Shown: positions 28,501 to 36,252, numbered from the stretch's first letter. The stretch is DNA of 64,000 bases from Salinicola acroporae (GCF_003206615.1 NZ_PZJW01000010.1:77009-141008), one strand, 5' to 3'. Notes: generated by a model not told the origin, from the sequence alone. Made by a program: numbers and translations.

Positions 28501-28756
28501 GGGTGTCGAGACTGTACTGCTGGAGCAGTTCGTCGATGGAGTCGACGGCGGTGTCCATGGTGCGAACATCGCGGACCAGCTGCGCCGTCTTGTCGCCGAT
28601 GCGTGCGAAATCCGCCTCATCGGCGTCCAGCATGGCGCACAGCTGCTCGAGGTAGGCGTCCTCGTCAACCACATAGTGGTCGCTGATCCTGGCGAACAGC
28701 GTCGCCAGCGAGGTCTGCCAGGTAGCGGCATCCAGCATTTGGTCGGCTTTTAGCAT
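25565..28756 (-). CDS. putA: bifunctional proline dehydrogenase / glutamate-semialdehyde dehydrogenase PutA
   Basis: Two-step oxidation of proline to glutamate. The first 500 or so residues form the helical arm and FAD-binding proline dehydrogenase barrel (Leu-Val-Lys-Gly-Ala-Tyr-Trp-Asp; Ala-Thr-His-Asn-Ala-His-Thr). From about residue 540 comes the NAD+-dependent aldehyde dehydrogenase with Ser-Pro-Trp-Asn-Phe-Pro and the catalytic cysteine in Ser-Ala-Gly-Gln-Arg-Cys-Ser-Ala-Leu-Arg. At 1,063 residues it lacks the N-terminal ribbon-helix-helix domain that makes E. coli PutA a repressor, so regulation must come from elsewhere, most simply the AraC-type gene just upstream. Confidence 0.96.
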   Translation of the reverse strand: MLKADQMLDAATWQTSLATLFARISDHYVVDEDAYLEQLCAMLDADEADFARIGDKTAQLVRDVRTMDTAVDSIDELLQQYSLDTQEGVLLMCLAEALLRIPDKATADALIEDKLGVADWKRYLGQSESWFVNASTWGLLMTGNVIQMDKPREGKPANFINRMVNRMGEPVIRSAMYQAMKIMGQQFVLGRTIDEALKRSKPLFNKGYTYSYDMLGEAARTRQDAKRYFDDYASAIRQVGETSLKLDASTPAPSVSIKLSALHPRYEFGRRSQVLEELVGTVKQLVELARERHVALTVDAEEVDRLELSLEVFRAVFESDVCRGWGHFGLVVQAYAKRCLPVLHYINRLADQQGDEIPLRLVKGAYWDTEIKESQKLGVDGYPVYTRKACTDVAYLACARFLLSDNTRGRIFPQFATHNAHTITSILELANDADRAFEFQRLHGMGEALYDAALKRAPRGTYCRIYAPVGAHKDLLPYLVRRLLENGANSSFVHQLVDPRVAVESLCVHPIATLKPYPTFANPKIPLPKDIYGPARKNSKGVNLNINSQYQPLVDRMAEFMDREYHAKPLLGIDIANDDSQRQPVTSPYDRRQPVGSVQWATREHAQQAVDIAWKAFPRWSETPVEERAAILERHADLMETHLPELMTLCSREGGKLLTDGVDEIREAVDFCRYYAARARELFAEPTALPGPTGESNELMMRGKGVFAAISPWNFPVAIFTGQLVAAAVAGNSVLAKPAEQTSLVANRVIELLFEAGMPRDVVQLLPGDGPTVGSVLSSDPRITGVVFTGSTDTAQIINRALAARENAALPTLIAETGGMNAMIVDSTALPEQVVADVVHSAFQSAGQRCSALRVLYLQEDIADRVIEILRGAMEELRIGDPRDLGTDVGPVIDEEAREGLLAHIEKMKAEGRVLAEAKLDPAQTDNGTFVAPMAFAIDGIESMEAEQFGPLLHIARYRADQLEDVIDAINAKGYGLTFGVHSRNESFTQHVASRIRVGNVYVNRDIIGAVVGVQPFGGQGFSGTGPKAGGPHYLLRFATEKTRTINTAALGGNASLLAMGDE

Positions 28757-28897
28757 TGTTTAACCCCGTGATAATCGGCGTCGGCGGTGGTGACCGCTTG
28801 CCGGAAGCGTACGGTGAACTGCGCCAAGGGATAGGCGTGGTGGCTGACTCTATCGTGAAACAGGTGGGCGGTACTTGCCAATTATCCGGGGGTATTT

Positions 28898-28919
28898 GCG
28901 AAAAAGGCCGGCTTTTCGC
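28898..28919 (-). terminator. hairpin after the AraC-type gene
   Basis: An imperfect inverted repeat, GCGAAAA...TTTTCGC around GGCCGG, begins one base past the stop of the regulator gene. On the minus strand it ends CCTTTTTCGC. It is a plausible intrinsic terminator that would separate the regulator from putA. Confidence 0.45.
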
Positions 28920-28920
28920 G

Positions 28921-29691
28921 CTAACGAGAGGGGCGTCGCAGCTGCATGGGAGGATGGCCGTAACGACGACGGAAGGCGTTGCTCAGGGCGCTTTGATTGG
29001 CGAATCCCGTACGTTCCGCGATATCCGCCAGTGGCATGTCGGTCAACGTGGTCAATTCACGAGCCCGGTTCAAGCGCAGCCGCATCACGAACTGATAGGG
29101 AGTGATGCCGGTCTGTTCGCGAAATCGTTCGGCGAAGTGTGCTTCGCTCAGACAGGCCAGTCGGGCCAGGTCAGAGACGCTCAGGCGCCGGTCCAGCCGT
29201 TCGAGAACGAACTGCTCGAGCCGCTGGACGTCGAGTGCTCGACTGGCTCGCTTGGCCAGCGAGGATGAGACGAGCGGCGCGTTCAGGCGGGCGTGCAGTG
29301 AACTGAGTAGGGTGGCGACCAGTAGATCCCCGGGCGCGTGACTGGCTTGGCCCATCTCGTTGATCAGGAACTGCAGGTAGTGCTGTAGTGATTCATCGAG
29401 AGAAAAATACCCCGGACGATCGAACAAGGCCCTCAATCGCCGATTCATCCCGGTCAGGGCAGAGGCATCGTCCGGCAGATCGATGATCAACTGGCGGTTG
29501 TCTCCGATGCCCTCGTAGTAATGTTCGATATTGGCGGGCACGAGGCAGCCCGAGAGTGGCGCCACGACACCTCCCTGGCCGGCGATCTCGAATTCCGCGT
29601 AACCGGACAGCCCGATCACGAGTTGGTGATAGTCGTGGTGGTGGTGCTGGATGGTATTGTCGAGTGGGGCCAGCCGGATCGTGTCGGTCAT
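28921..29691 (-). CDS. AraC-family regulator, probably of proline use (PruR-like)
   Basis: Transcription activator of 256 residues. The N-terminal half is a cupin-like sensor with a His-rich stretch (His-His-His-His-Asp-Tyr-His). The last 100 residues carry the two AraC helix-turn-helix motifs (Ser-Val-Ser-Asp-Leu-Ala-Arg-Leu-Ala; Ile-Ala-Glu-Arg-Thr-Gly-Phe-Ala-Asn-Gln-Ser). It is directly upstream of putA on the same strand. In Pseudomonas aeruginosa the AraC-type PruR next to putA-putP activates them with proline; the matching layout and the lack of a DNA-binding domain in PutA suggest the same role. Confidence 0.85.
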   Translation of the reverse strand: MTDTIRLAPLDNTIQHHHHDYHQLVIGLSGYAEFEIAGQGGVVAPLSGCLVPANIEHYYEGIGDNRQLIIDLPDDASALTGMNRRLRALFDRPGYFSLDESLQHYLQFLINEMGQASHAPGDLLVATLLSSLHARLNAPLVSSSLAKRASRALDVQRLEQFVLERLDRRLSVSDLARLACLSEAHFAERFREQTGITPYQFVMRLRLNRARELTTLTDMPLADIAERTGFANQSALSNAFRRRYGHPPMQLRRPSR

Positions 29692-29715
29692 GGTGTTCGT
29701 CGCGACTTGACGTGT

Positions 29716-30087
29716 TCAGGCATGATACTCACTTCCGTGAAGCGCCTGATGGGCAGCCAGGTGATCGCGCAGTGCCATCAGCTCTTCCCGGCCTCTGCGA
29801 GAGAAGAGCGATCCGCCCTGGGCCGCTTGCCAAGGGCGGCCGTGTGTTTCCATCAGATGCTGGCTACAGCGGCGCAGGTTTTCCAGGTAAGCATCGTGCC
29901 GTATCGGGTAGCCGATCAAGGTATGCCAGCGTGCTTCACTGGCGCGGTTGTCCAGTACCGCGTCGAACAGGTCTAGAAGATCCTGTGACTGCGTTCGATA
30001 ACGGGGGGTACGCGACAGCATCAGCGCCGCCACGGTGGCCAGGCTGATCAGCAGGCAGACGAGGAAGACCACGAAGAATAGTGGCAT
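29716..30087 (-). CDS. hypothetical membrane-anchored protein
   Basis: A 123-residue protein I do not recognise. The ATG at 30087 has GGAG eight bases upstream; the longer frame from 30117 does not. It starts with one strong membrane helix (about residues 2-24), leaving a soluble, charged, His- and Arg-rich tail of about 95 residues. It ends 24 bases before the AraC-type gene, on the same strand, and may share a transcript with it. Confidence 0.65.
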   Translation of the reverse strand: MPLFFVVFLVCLLISLATVAALMLSRTPRYRTQSQDLLDLFDAVLDNRASEARWHTLIGYPIRHDAYLENLRRCSQHLMETHGRPWQAAQGGSLFSRRGREELMALRDHLAAHQALHGSEYHA

Positions 30088-30344
30088 GCAGAGGCTCCGG
30101 GGCGCGGCAATCGGCACAGTTTACCATGCTGGCGGTGGCGCCCAAATGTCGCTGACACGCCGTTGGGCCAGGCACATCCGGCCCGATGTCGATCGCGCAG
30201 AGGTCGAAATGGAGGAAAGCGGAGCCGCCCGGGTGTCATGAGACCGTCATGCGGGGACGGTCGACCTCGGCGGCGGTCGCGCTGGCAACCGGCTGGAGAG
30301 GATTACGGGCTTGGCGGTGATCGTGCCTATCGCTGCCGTCCGCA

Positions 30345-30371
30345 TAAAAAAACGCCGCGCAGGGCGCGGCG
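30345..30371 (-). terminator. intrinsic terminator downstream of the hypothetical gene at 30518
   Basis: An 8-bp stem CGCCGCGC/GCGCGGCG with a 3-base loop and at least seven T on the minus strand. It lies 146 bases past the annotated stop at 30518 but only 46 bases past the stop of an alternative frame at 30418. Confidence 0.88.
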
Positions 30372-30517
30372 ATAACGATCTTTACAGTAAGCTCGAGAAT
30401 CCTGTAGCGACTGCTATTCAGTATCTCTTGAGCGTTATGAGTCGTTGTCGGTGAAAAAGTTCCTTGACGCGACCGAAGCTGCGGAACAGCTCGCGCTGGA
30501 GTCGGTATTTGCCCGCG

Positions 30518-30958
30518 TCAAGGCAATGCTCTGGCGCCGGAAGCAGTGGATATGTTCGGGTCCCATTGCCTGACCTGGCCGTTCTCGGCTACCCAGAACA
30601 CGGTGACGCCCTGGCGTAGGCAGAACTCCTTCATCCCGGCCATCCGGCGGCGAAAATCGGAGGTGTCGGGAAGCGCCAGCGATACCTGGGCCGTCTCATC
30701 CGGCATTTCGCTGTCCTGGATGAGATAGAAGAAGGCTTGGGTGATCTCCATCCAGGGGTCCTGGCCGACATCGAGGCCGAGCTCTCCCCGGCAGTCGACG
30801 ATCAGGCGCCGTTGCCCGAACACGGCCGTGGCTTCGAGATCGATTTCCGGTCGCGTGCCCAGCCGGCTGGCCCCACATCGATAGCCATTGCTGGCAAGCC
30901 AGTGGGACATCGCTTGTACGACATGAGTATGAGTTATGGTTGCCATCGTTTTTGTCAT
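30518..30958 (-). CDS. hypothetical protein with nuclease-like core, possibly frameshifted at its end
   Basis: I do not recognise this 146-residue protein. The segment Arg-Pro-Glu-Ile-Asp-Leu-Glu-Ala ... Leu-Ile-Val-Asp-Cys-Arg-Gly-Glu has the strand pattern of restriction-endonuclease-like (PD-(D/E)xK) folds, but the usual lysine is an arginine, so activity is doubtful. No ribosome binding site is seen before either Met1 or Met5. After the stop, a second minus-strand frame stays open to 30418 with a coding-like sequence (for example Asp-Ala-Gly-Lys-Tyr-Arg-Leu-Gln-Arg-Glu-Leu-Phe), and a strong terminator follows it. The upstream 500 bases are AT-rich. Confidence 0.65.
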   Translation of the reverse strand: MTKTMATITHTHVVQAMSHWLASNGYRCGASRLGTRPEIDLEATAVFGQRRLIVDCRGELGLDVGQDPWMEITQAFFYLIQDSEMPDETAQVSLALPDTSDFRRRMAGMKEFCLRQGVTVFWVAENGQVRQWDPNISTASGARALP

Positions 30959-31486
30959 GAATTTAATTAATGTTATGAAATGACGCGATTAGCTTCTAGT
31001 TTGATATTTCAATGATAAGATTAACATAGACTCGTTTCCGGACAGATGCATAGTTCGTATAGGGTCACTCCGGTTCTGCATGGCCCGACGCGAGCAGCGC
31101 TTTCGTCTGTGAGTGGCGCCTTGAAGGAGGCATTTCAGTGAACTCTGTTGCCATGGCCATGGTTTTTTCCCGCCCGATGAAAAGTTGAAAAAAGATCAAC
31201 AGGCCGCGTGATTGCCTGAATCAGTGACCGGAGTTGGCTATCCCTCATAGTTAAGATACTTCTATTTTAATATTAAAGTTCTAGTTTGATACGCGCGTTC
31301 GATAATGGCTGCCTGATACGCCAAGGCGCTGTGGCAAGTCCGTGACTTGAGGCGTCATCTTTCAGTCGGGGCGGCCGCAGTCTTTACCGAACATCTGCAA
31401 GAATATTGCTGGCCAACGGTTCCCATACCGCGGGCTAGCGTGAATAATCGCAGACCAATTCCGTTAGACTAAAGTAGGAGGTGGTC
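30959..31486. promoter_or_regulatory. AT-rich intergenic region ahead of the MFS gene
   Basis: About 530 bases between divergent genes, clearly more AT-rich than the rest of the window. It holds a 13-base direct repeat (TTCTAGTTTGATA at 30994-31006 and 31279-31291) and a short frame with a strong ribosome binding site (listed separately). No assignable promoter was found. Confidence 0.5.
31138..31188 (+). CDS. possible 16-residue leader peptide upstream of the MFS gene
   Basis: AAGGAGG (31124-31130) lies seven bases before GTG, opening a 16-codon frame (Met-Asn-Ser-Val-Ala-Met-Ala-Met) that stops at 31188. Its ribosome binding site matches the consensus closely. The MFS gene starts 298 bases later, so a leader controlling the exporter is possible. 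A chance Shine-Dalgarno match cannot be ruled out. Confidence 0.3.
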   Translation: MNSVAMAMVFSRPMKS

Positions 31487-32680
31487 GTGGCTGACGCTCA
31501 CTCGACCGACGCAGCAAGGCCCGCCCGACGGTATGCGTTGCTGATCGAAATGGCGCTGGCCGTGGGAGGATTCGCCATTGGCGTGGGCGAATTCACGATC
31601 ATGGGGCTGATGCCGGACGTGGCCCAGGCTTTGAATATCTCCGAGCCGCAAGTGGGGCACGTCATCAGCGCCTATGCGCTGGGTGTCGTCGTGGGGGCAC
31701 CATTGATTGCCGTCATGGGCTCGCACTTCTATCGGCGTCATCTGCTGCTGATGCTGATGGCCTTTTTCGCCCTCGGCAATATCGCCAGCGCCTTGGCACC
31801 GGATTATCACACCCTGATGGTCTTTCGCTTCATCTCCGGGTTGCCTCACGGCGCCTATTTTGGCGTCGCCTCCCTGGTCGCGGCTTCACTCGTACCCTCG
31901 CACAAGCGGGCTCAAGCGGTGAGCCGGGTCATGTCCGGCCTGACTATCGCCATGCTGATAGGTAACCCGCTCGCTACTTGGCTGAGTCAGATGATGAGTT
32001 GGCGTCTGGCCTTTGCCCTGGTCGGTGGCATTGCCGTCTTGACGGTCATTCTGGTGTTCATCTACCTACCCTTGAACCGACAAGAGAAGCGCAACAGCCC
32101 AGCCCAGGAACTCACCGCCCTCAAGCGTTCTCAGGTCTGGTTGACGCTGGGTGTCGGCGCGATCGGCTTCGCCGGCATGTTTTGTGTCTTCGCCTACCTG
32201 GCCCCGGTTCTCGTCAACGTGACGCAGGTATCGCCGTACTGGATTCCCGTGGCCCAAGCGGCGTTTGGTGCTGGCGCCATCATCGGCAATATCGTCGGCG
32301 GTAGGTTGTACGATCGCATGCAGCTCAAGGGGGTGGGCTGGTTGCTGGTCTGGTGCATCGCCATCCTGTTGCTCTTTCCGTTGGCGGCGCAGTCGCTATG
32401 GTCGATTCTGTTGATCTGCGTGGCGGTCGGTACCATGGTCTCGCTGTCACCGGCGCTGCAGACACGACTGATGGATGTGGCTGCGGATGCCCAAACGCTG
32501 GCTGCCGCTTCCAATCACGCCGCTTTCAATGTGGCCAACGCGCTGGGGCCATGGCTCGGCGGCATGGCCATCAGCGCCGGGCTGGGCTGGACCGTGACCG
32601 GGTACGTCGGTGCGGCGACAGCTGCAGCGGGGCTGGTCGTATTCTTCTTCGCCTATCGCCAACAGCGTCGGCACGGCTGA
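31487..32680 (+). CDS. MFS transporter, AraJ/YdhP-like drug or sugar exporter
   Basis: Major facilitator with 12 predicted helices, 397 residues. I chose the GTG at 31487, five bases after AGGAGG; the GTG at 31481 overlaps that site. Typical blocks are Gly-Val-Gly-Glu-Phe-Thr-Ile-Met-Gly-Leu-Met-Pro-Asp in helix 1 and Gly-Leu-Pro-His-Gly-Ala-Tyr-Phe-Gly-Val-Ala in helix 4, as in AraJ/YdhP proton-driven exporters. Substrate unknown. A perfect inverted repeat follows the gene. Confidence 0.85.
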   Translation: MADAHSTDAARPARRYALLIEMALAVGGFAIGVGEFTIMGLMPDVAQALNISEPQVGHVISAYALGVVVGAPLIAVMGSHFYRRHLLLMLMAFFALGNIASALAPDYHTLMVFRFISGLPHGAYFGVASLVAASLVPSHKRAQAVSRVMSGLTIAMLIGNPLATWLSQMMSWRLAFALVGGIAVLTVILVFIYLPLNRQEKRNSPAQELTALKRSQVWLTLGVGAIGFAGMFCVFAYLAPVLVNVTQVSPYWIPVAQAAFGAGAIIGNIVGGRLYDRMQLKGVGWLLVWCIAILLLFPLAAQSLWSILLICVAVGTMVSLSPALQTRLMDVAADAQTLAAASNHAAFNVANALGPWLGGMAISAGLGWTVTGYVGAATAAAGLVVFFFAYRQQRRHG

Positions 32681-32723
32681 GTGCGGTGGGATCGAGTCGA
32701 ATCGAATCGGTGAATCGGATAGG

Positions 32724-32749
32724 GTCCTGACCCGGCTGGGTCAGGACCG
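32724..32749. terminator. strong hairpin between the MFS and zinc-ribbon genes
   Basis: A perfect 11-bp stem GGTCCTGACCC/GGGTCAGGACC with a 4-base loop lies between two convergent genes (stops at 32680 and 32770). No T tract follows on either side, so it may act as a transcript end or barrier rather than a classic terminator. Confidence 0.5.
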
Positions 32750-32769
32750 TCAAGCGCGGTACACGGGAA

Positions 32770-32970
32770 TCAAACGGTCTCGGTGACGGCGTCCGTGGGG
32801 GCGGGAACGGCAACGTATGCGTCCTCGCTGGGACAGCGTTCGCACTTGATACTGACAGCCGCCTGTTCTTCTGCGTCAGGGGATGTCATCGGTAACGGCT
32901 GCTCATGCCCACAAGCACGACAGCATGCCATCAATGAACTTTCGGATTGCTTGACCGTGAACATTTCCAT
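32770..32970 (-). CDS. small zinc-ribbon protein
   Basis: A 66-residue protein whose start at 32970 is fixed by AAGGAG six bases upstream. The longer frame adds about 96 residues of non-coding character. Two cysteine pairs, Cys-Arg-Ala-Cys-Gly-His and Lys-Cys-Glu-Arg-Cys, look like one four-cysteine zinc ribbon; another cysteine stands next to the first pair. The tail is Ala/Val/Thr-rich. The function is unknown. Confidence 0.7.
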   Translation of the reverse strand: MEMFTVKQSESSLMACCRACGHEQPLPMTSPDAEEQAAVSIKCERCPSEDAYVAVPAPTDAVTETV

Positions 32971-33268
32971 CGGGTTCTCCTTAACCATGAGGTGCGGCGC
33001 GTGCTCCGCAAATCCTGTACGACTATAGTCTGACACTAACTGTATAGCCGAGCACGGGAAATGCAAGATCGGGCAGTGGCGAAGAGCCCGAAAGCTCACC
33101 ATGGCAGCGGCGACGAGGTCGGGGCATTGAATGCCGCCGGTGCGCCGGCCCTCTCGGGATTTTGCCCAACTCCTTGGCTTGTTGCGCCGTTTTTCTCCAT
33201 GGCGCGAGCCCGGGGCTGCAGCCGTTCGTCGATCGGCCGGCCACTTTCCTGACGGCAAGGGGCGGCTT

Positions 33269-33877
33269 TCACTGACGGCTCCAACGTGCCCTGATGTAGC
33301 CGACGATGCGAAACGGCGGATGACGAACGCTCTCCACGGTCACCCCGTGAAGCTGCTCTCCGCTGACGCGCATTCTGCCGGAGGCCAGGTGCTCCAGATA
33401 TTGGATCTGTAGAATCCCTTCCCGTTCGAGCAGATAGAGGCCGTCCTGCTGAAACTTGTCGCACGGCAGGACGGCGGCCAGATCCCCCTCGAACAGGAAA
33501 TCAAACGATTCGTTTTCTGCCGGTGTCACCAGATGACAATCCTGGGTCAGCAACTGGAGCGTCGACATCGCGTCAGGCTCCGCCTGCTGTTGCTCCCAGG
33601 GAGCCGCCAGATGCGAGTGGATGCTCAAGACGGCTCGGCTCGACATCTGTGAGTCGACCGCCATCGCATTGAGAACGTCATCGTCGAGGAGCTGCTTGAT
33701 CGAACAGCTCAAGGCCGAGGTGAGCGCCACGAGACGCTCATGGCCGATCTGCTTGATGGTGCCTGACTCCCAATAGGAAATCGTGACGTCAGAGACGCCC
33801 ACCCGTCTTGCCAGTGCAGCTTTGCTCATTCCTGCCTGAAGGCGGAGTTGTTTGATTCGTGGTCCTAACCCGTCCAT
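33269..33877 (-). CDS. XRE-family regulator with degenerate S24/LexA-like domain
   Basis: A 202-residue transcription regulator. Residues 4-60 form a Cro/CI helix-turn-helix (Ile-Lys-Gln-Leu-Arg ... Met-Ser-Lys-Ala-Ala-Leu-Ala-Arg-Arg-Val-Gly-Val-Ser). The C-terminal half has the layout of a LexA/CI S24 domain (Phe-Glu-Gly-Asp-Leu-Ala-Ala-Val; Asp-Gly-Leu-Tyr-Leu-Leu). The usual Ser-Met and Lys catalytic positions are not recognisable, so self-cleavage is unlikely. I used the ATG at 33877; an in-frame GTG at 33919 lacks a ribosome binding site. No phage genes surround it. Confidence 0.8.
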   Translation of the reverse strand: MDGLGPRIKQLRLQAGMSKAALARRVGVSDVTISYWESGTIKQIGHERLVALTSALSCSIKQLLDDDVLNAMAVDSQMSSRAVLSIHSHLAAPWEQQQAEPDAMSTLQLLTQDCHLVTPAENESFDFLFEGDLAAVLPCDKFQQDGLYLLEREGILQIQYLEHLASGRMRVSGEQLHGVTVESVRHPPFRIVGYIRARWSRQ

Positions 33878-34162
33878 CCATGAATCTCGCCTGCGTATTG
33901 GTGCTGTGAGGATATCCACTCATTACCGAAGTATGTTTCGGGTTGCGAGCTTGTTGTCGTATGTTTGTCTAATTTTACGATCCAAGCGTTGGCGCGAAGC
34001 GAAGAATCGTCAAGGCACAATTTCATTGCCTCGGTGGGTTCCGGTTTCCCGATGCTCGTTCCCCCCTACGTCTCCACACGCAGGGTAGGGACAGCCAGCG
34101 CTGCAGCCTCCCCCCGGGAAGGCGTACAATTACTGCGCTCGTTCATCAACGGAATGGAATTC

Positions 34163-35641
34163 ATGACGGTACGCACGCGCATCGCGCCTTCGCCTACTGG
34201 CGATCCCCATGTCGGCACAGCTTACATCGCACTCTTCAATCTCTGCTTCGCTCGCCTGCACGGCGGCCAGTTCATTCTGCGGATCGAAGATACCGATCGT
34301 CAGCGCTCCACGGCCGAGTCGGAGAAAATGATTCTCGACTCCCTGCGCTGGCTGGGGCTGGACTGGGATGAAGGGCCGGATATCGGTGGACCTCACGGCC
34401 CTTATCGGCAAAGTGAACGGGGCTCCATCTACGCTCAGCACGCCGAACGGCTGCTCGAGGATGGGCATGCCTTCAAATGCTATCGCACCAGCGAAGAGCT
34501 GGACGCGCTGCGTGAAGAGCGAAGGGCGGCGGGGCTGCATCTGGCGTTGAAACCTCACGACCTGGCGCTGGATCCCGAGGAGCAGCGCAGACGGGAGGCG
34601 GCCGGCTATCCCTACGTCATTCGATTGCAGGTGCCTTCCGAGGGGGTCTGTGTCGTCCAGGACATGCTTCGTGGTCAGATAGAGGTCGATTGGGCCCAGG
34701 TCGACGCGCAGATCCTCATGAAGTCGGACGGTATGCCGACCTACCATCTGGCCAATGTAGTCGATGACCATCTGATGGGGATCACCCACGTCCTCAGGGG
34801 CGAAGAGTGGATCAACTCCGCGCCCAAGCATCAATTGCTCTACGAATATTTCGGCTGGCCGATGCCGGAGCTGTGCCACATGCCGTTGCTGCGCAACCCG
34901 GACAAGTCGAAGTTGTCCAAGCGCAAGAATCCGACCTCGATCAACTACTATCGCCGGATGGGGTTCCTGCCGCAGGCGGTCACCAACTACCTCGGGCGGA
35001 TGGGATGGTCGATGCCGGACGACCGCGAGAAGTTCAGTCTCGATGAGATGATGGCTCACTTCGACCTTCAGCGGGTCTCGTTGGGTGGCCCGGTTTTCGA
35101 TCTGGACAAATTGAGCTGGCTCAACGGTGTCTATATCCGTGAAGACCTGGACGATGCGGCGCTCCTGGAGGCGTTGCGCGAGTGGGCTTTCAACGAGGTG
35201 TATGTCGGACAGATCCTGCCCCAGATTCGCCCGCGGATCACCACGCTCTCCGATGCGATGCCGCTGGCCGGCCATTTCTTCGCCGGCCTACCTGCAATCG
35301 ACGAGAAGAGCTTCGACAGCGTCAACCTCGAACGCGAGACGCTGGTGGCGCTGCTGCAGTTCCTGGTATGGCGGCTGGAGACCGTTGCGCGCTGGGAAAA
35401 GGACAAGCTGCTGGAGCAGGTCAAGCTGCTGGCGGGATACTTCGAATTGAAGATGAAGGCTTTTCTGGCGCCCGTGTTCATCGCGGTGACGGGAAGCTCC
35501 CACTCGACCTCGGTACTCGATGCCATGGCGATTCTTGGCTCGGACGTCACGCGGGCGCGCCTTCGCCATGCGATCGAGGTGCTCGGCGGTGTTTCCAAGA
35601 AGCAGGCCAAGCGTCTCGAGAAGCAGTATCGCGAGCTGTAA
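34163..35641 (+). CDS. gltX: glutamyl-tRNA synthetase
   Basis: Charges tRNA-Glu with glutamate. The ATG at 34163 starts the family's N-terminus ([12 protein letters not shown]); the 66 upstream in-frame residues are not coding-like. The 492-residue class I synthetase has the HIGH-type motif His-Val-Gly-Thr and the KMSKS-type motif Lys-Leu-Ser-Lys-Arg. The C-terminal anticodon-binding helices are intact. It lies just ahead of tRNA-Ala and tRNA-Glu genes, so enzyme and substrate RNA are neighbours. Confidence 0.96.
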   Translation: MTVRTRIAPSPTGDPHVGTAYIALFNLCFARLHGGQFILRIEDTDRQRSTAESEKMILDSLRWLGLDWDEGPDIGGPHGPYRQSERGSIYAQHAERLLEDGHAFKCYRTSEELDALREERRAAGLHLALKPHDLALDPEEQRRREAAGYPYVIRLQVPSEGVCVVQDMLRGQIEVDWAQVDAQILMKSDGMPTYHLANVVDDHLMGITHVLRGEEWINSAPKHQLLYEYFGWPMPELCHMPLLRNPDKSKLSKRKNPTSINYYRRMGFLPQAVTNYLGRMGWSMPDDREKFSLDEMMAHFDLQRVSLGGPVFDLDKLSWLNGVYIREDLDDAALLEALREWAFNEVYVGQILPQIRPRITTLSDAMPLAGHFFAGLPAIDEKSFDSVNLERETLVALLQFLVWRLETVARWEKDKLLEQVKLLAGYFELKMKAFLAPVFIAVTGSSHSTSVLDAMAILGSDVTRARLRHAIEVLGGVSKKQAKRLEKQYREL

Positions 35642-35690
35642 CTCGGTACCCGACATGTCAGGGCCGATGTGATTTTTTCTGTCTAAAGCG

Positions 35691-35719
35691 TTGACTTATC
35701 AGTGGGATGGCCGTATATT
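35691..35719 (+). promoter_or_regulatory. sigma-70 promoter of the tRNA-Ala/tRNA-Glu operon
   Basis: TTGACT, 17 bases, TATATT. A GC-rich discriminator (CGCCCCG) follows, as expected for a stable-RNA promoter under stringent control. The first tRNA begins 18 bases after the -10. Confidence 0.85.
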
Positions 35720-35737
35720 TCGCCCCGTTCTTGGAAC

Positions 35738-35813
35738 GGGGCCTTAGCTCAGCTGGGAGAGCGCAACACTGGCAGTGTTGAGGTCAGCGGTTCGATCCCG
35801 CTAGGCTCCACCA
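35738..35813 (+). tRNA. tRNA-Ala (anticodon GGC)
   Basis: A 76-nt cloverleaf. The acceptor stem GGGGCCT pairs with AGGCTCC (one G-U), the D-arm is AGCTCAGCTGGGAGAGC, the anticodon loop holds GGC, the T-arm is GCGGTTCGATCCCGC, and CCA is encoded. Confidence 0.96.
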
Positions 35814-35842
35814 CAAGAACCGACCTCTGCGTCGTCTTCAGC

Positions 35843-35918
35843 GTCCCATTCGTCTAGTGGTCCAGGACACCGCCCTTTCACGGCGGTAACAGGGGTTCGA
35901 ACCCCCTATGGGACGCCA
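35843..35918 (+). tRNA. tRNA-Glu (anticodon TTC)
   Basis: A 76-nt cloverleaf. The acceptor stem GTCCCAT pairs with ATGGGAC, anticodon stem CCGCC/GGCGG encloses a loop with TTC, the T-arm is GGGGTTCGAACCCC, and CCA is encoded. It is 29 bases after tRNA-Ala and shares its promoter. Confidence 0.97.
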
Positions 35919-36252
35919 CTTCTTTTCTGCTCCATTCCCTCTACCGATATCCAGCTTCGTGGGTTTTCACGACTGTTGATAACTGTTCGGTATCGATCCT
36001 TCCGGGCTTGACATTCTGCCGGCTTTTCCACCGTGCGCGATTCGCGGCTTCCTTGACGCCGCTAACTTACTGAAAATAGGTAAACGAAATTTTTCTCTAT
36101 AAAAATCAACAGCTTATTTGTGGTTAAAAATTAAGCAATCTGTTGGCAGCGCGCTTCTGGAGGCGGTTTGGTGACATTATCGAGGGGTTTTGAACAGGCT
36201 TATCCACAGGAAGTGTGGAAATCTTTGCCGCCCGCGGGCCGGGCATGAAAAA
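35919..36252. other. intergenic region between tRNA-Glu and gltA
   Basis: No gene seen. It includes an AT-rich part (about 36065-36140) and one TTATCCACA DnaA-box match (36200-36208). It separates the plus-strand tRNAs from the end of the minus-strand gltA gene. Confidence 0.5.

Noticed and set aside
32971-33258. N-terminal extension of the zinc-ribbon gene (frame from 33258)
   Set aside because: The extra residues are Arg-rich with no similarity, and the ribosome binding site supports 32970.
33269-33919. Prophage remnant suggested by the CI-like regulator
   Set aside because: No integrase, structural genes or attachment repeats nearby; tRNA genes downstream are intact and not duplicated.
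21037-36208. Two TTATCCACA DnaA-box matches (21037-21045 and 36200-36208) as a replication origin
   Set aside because: Single isolated boxes far apart, with no dnaA, dnaN or gidA and no box cluster; expected by chance or for local regulation.
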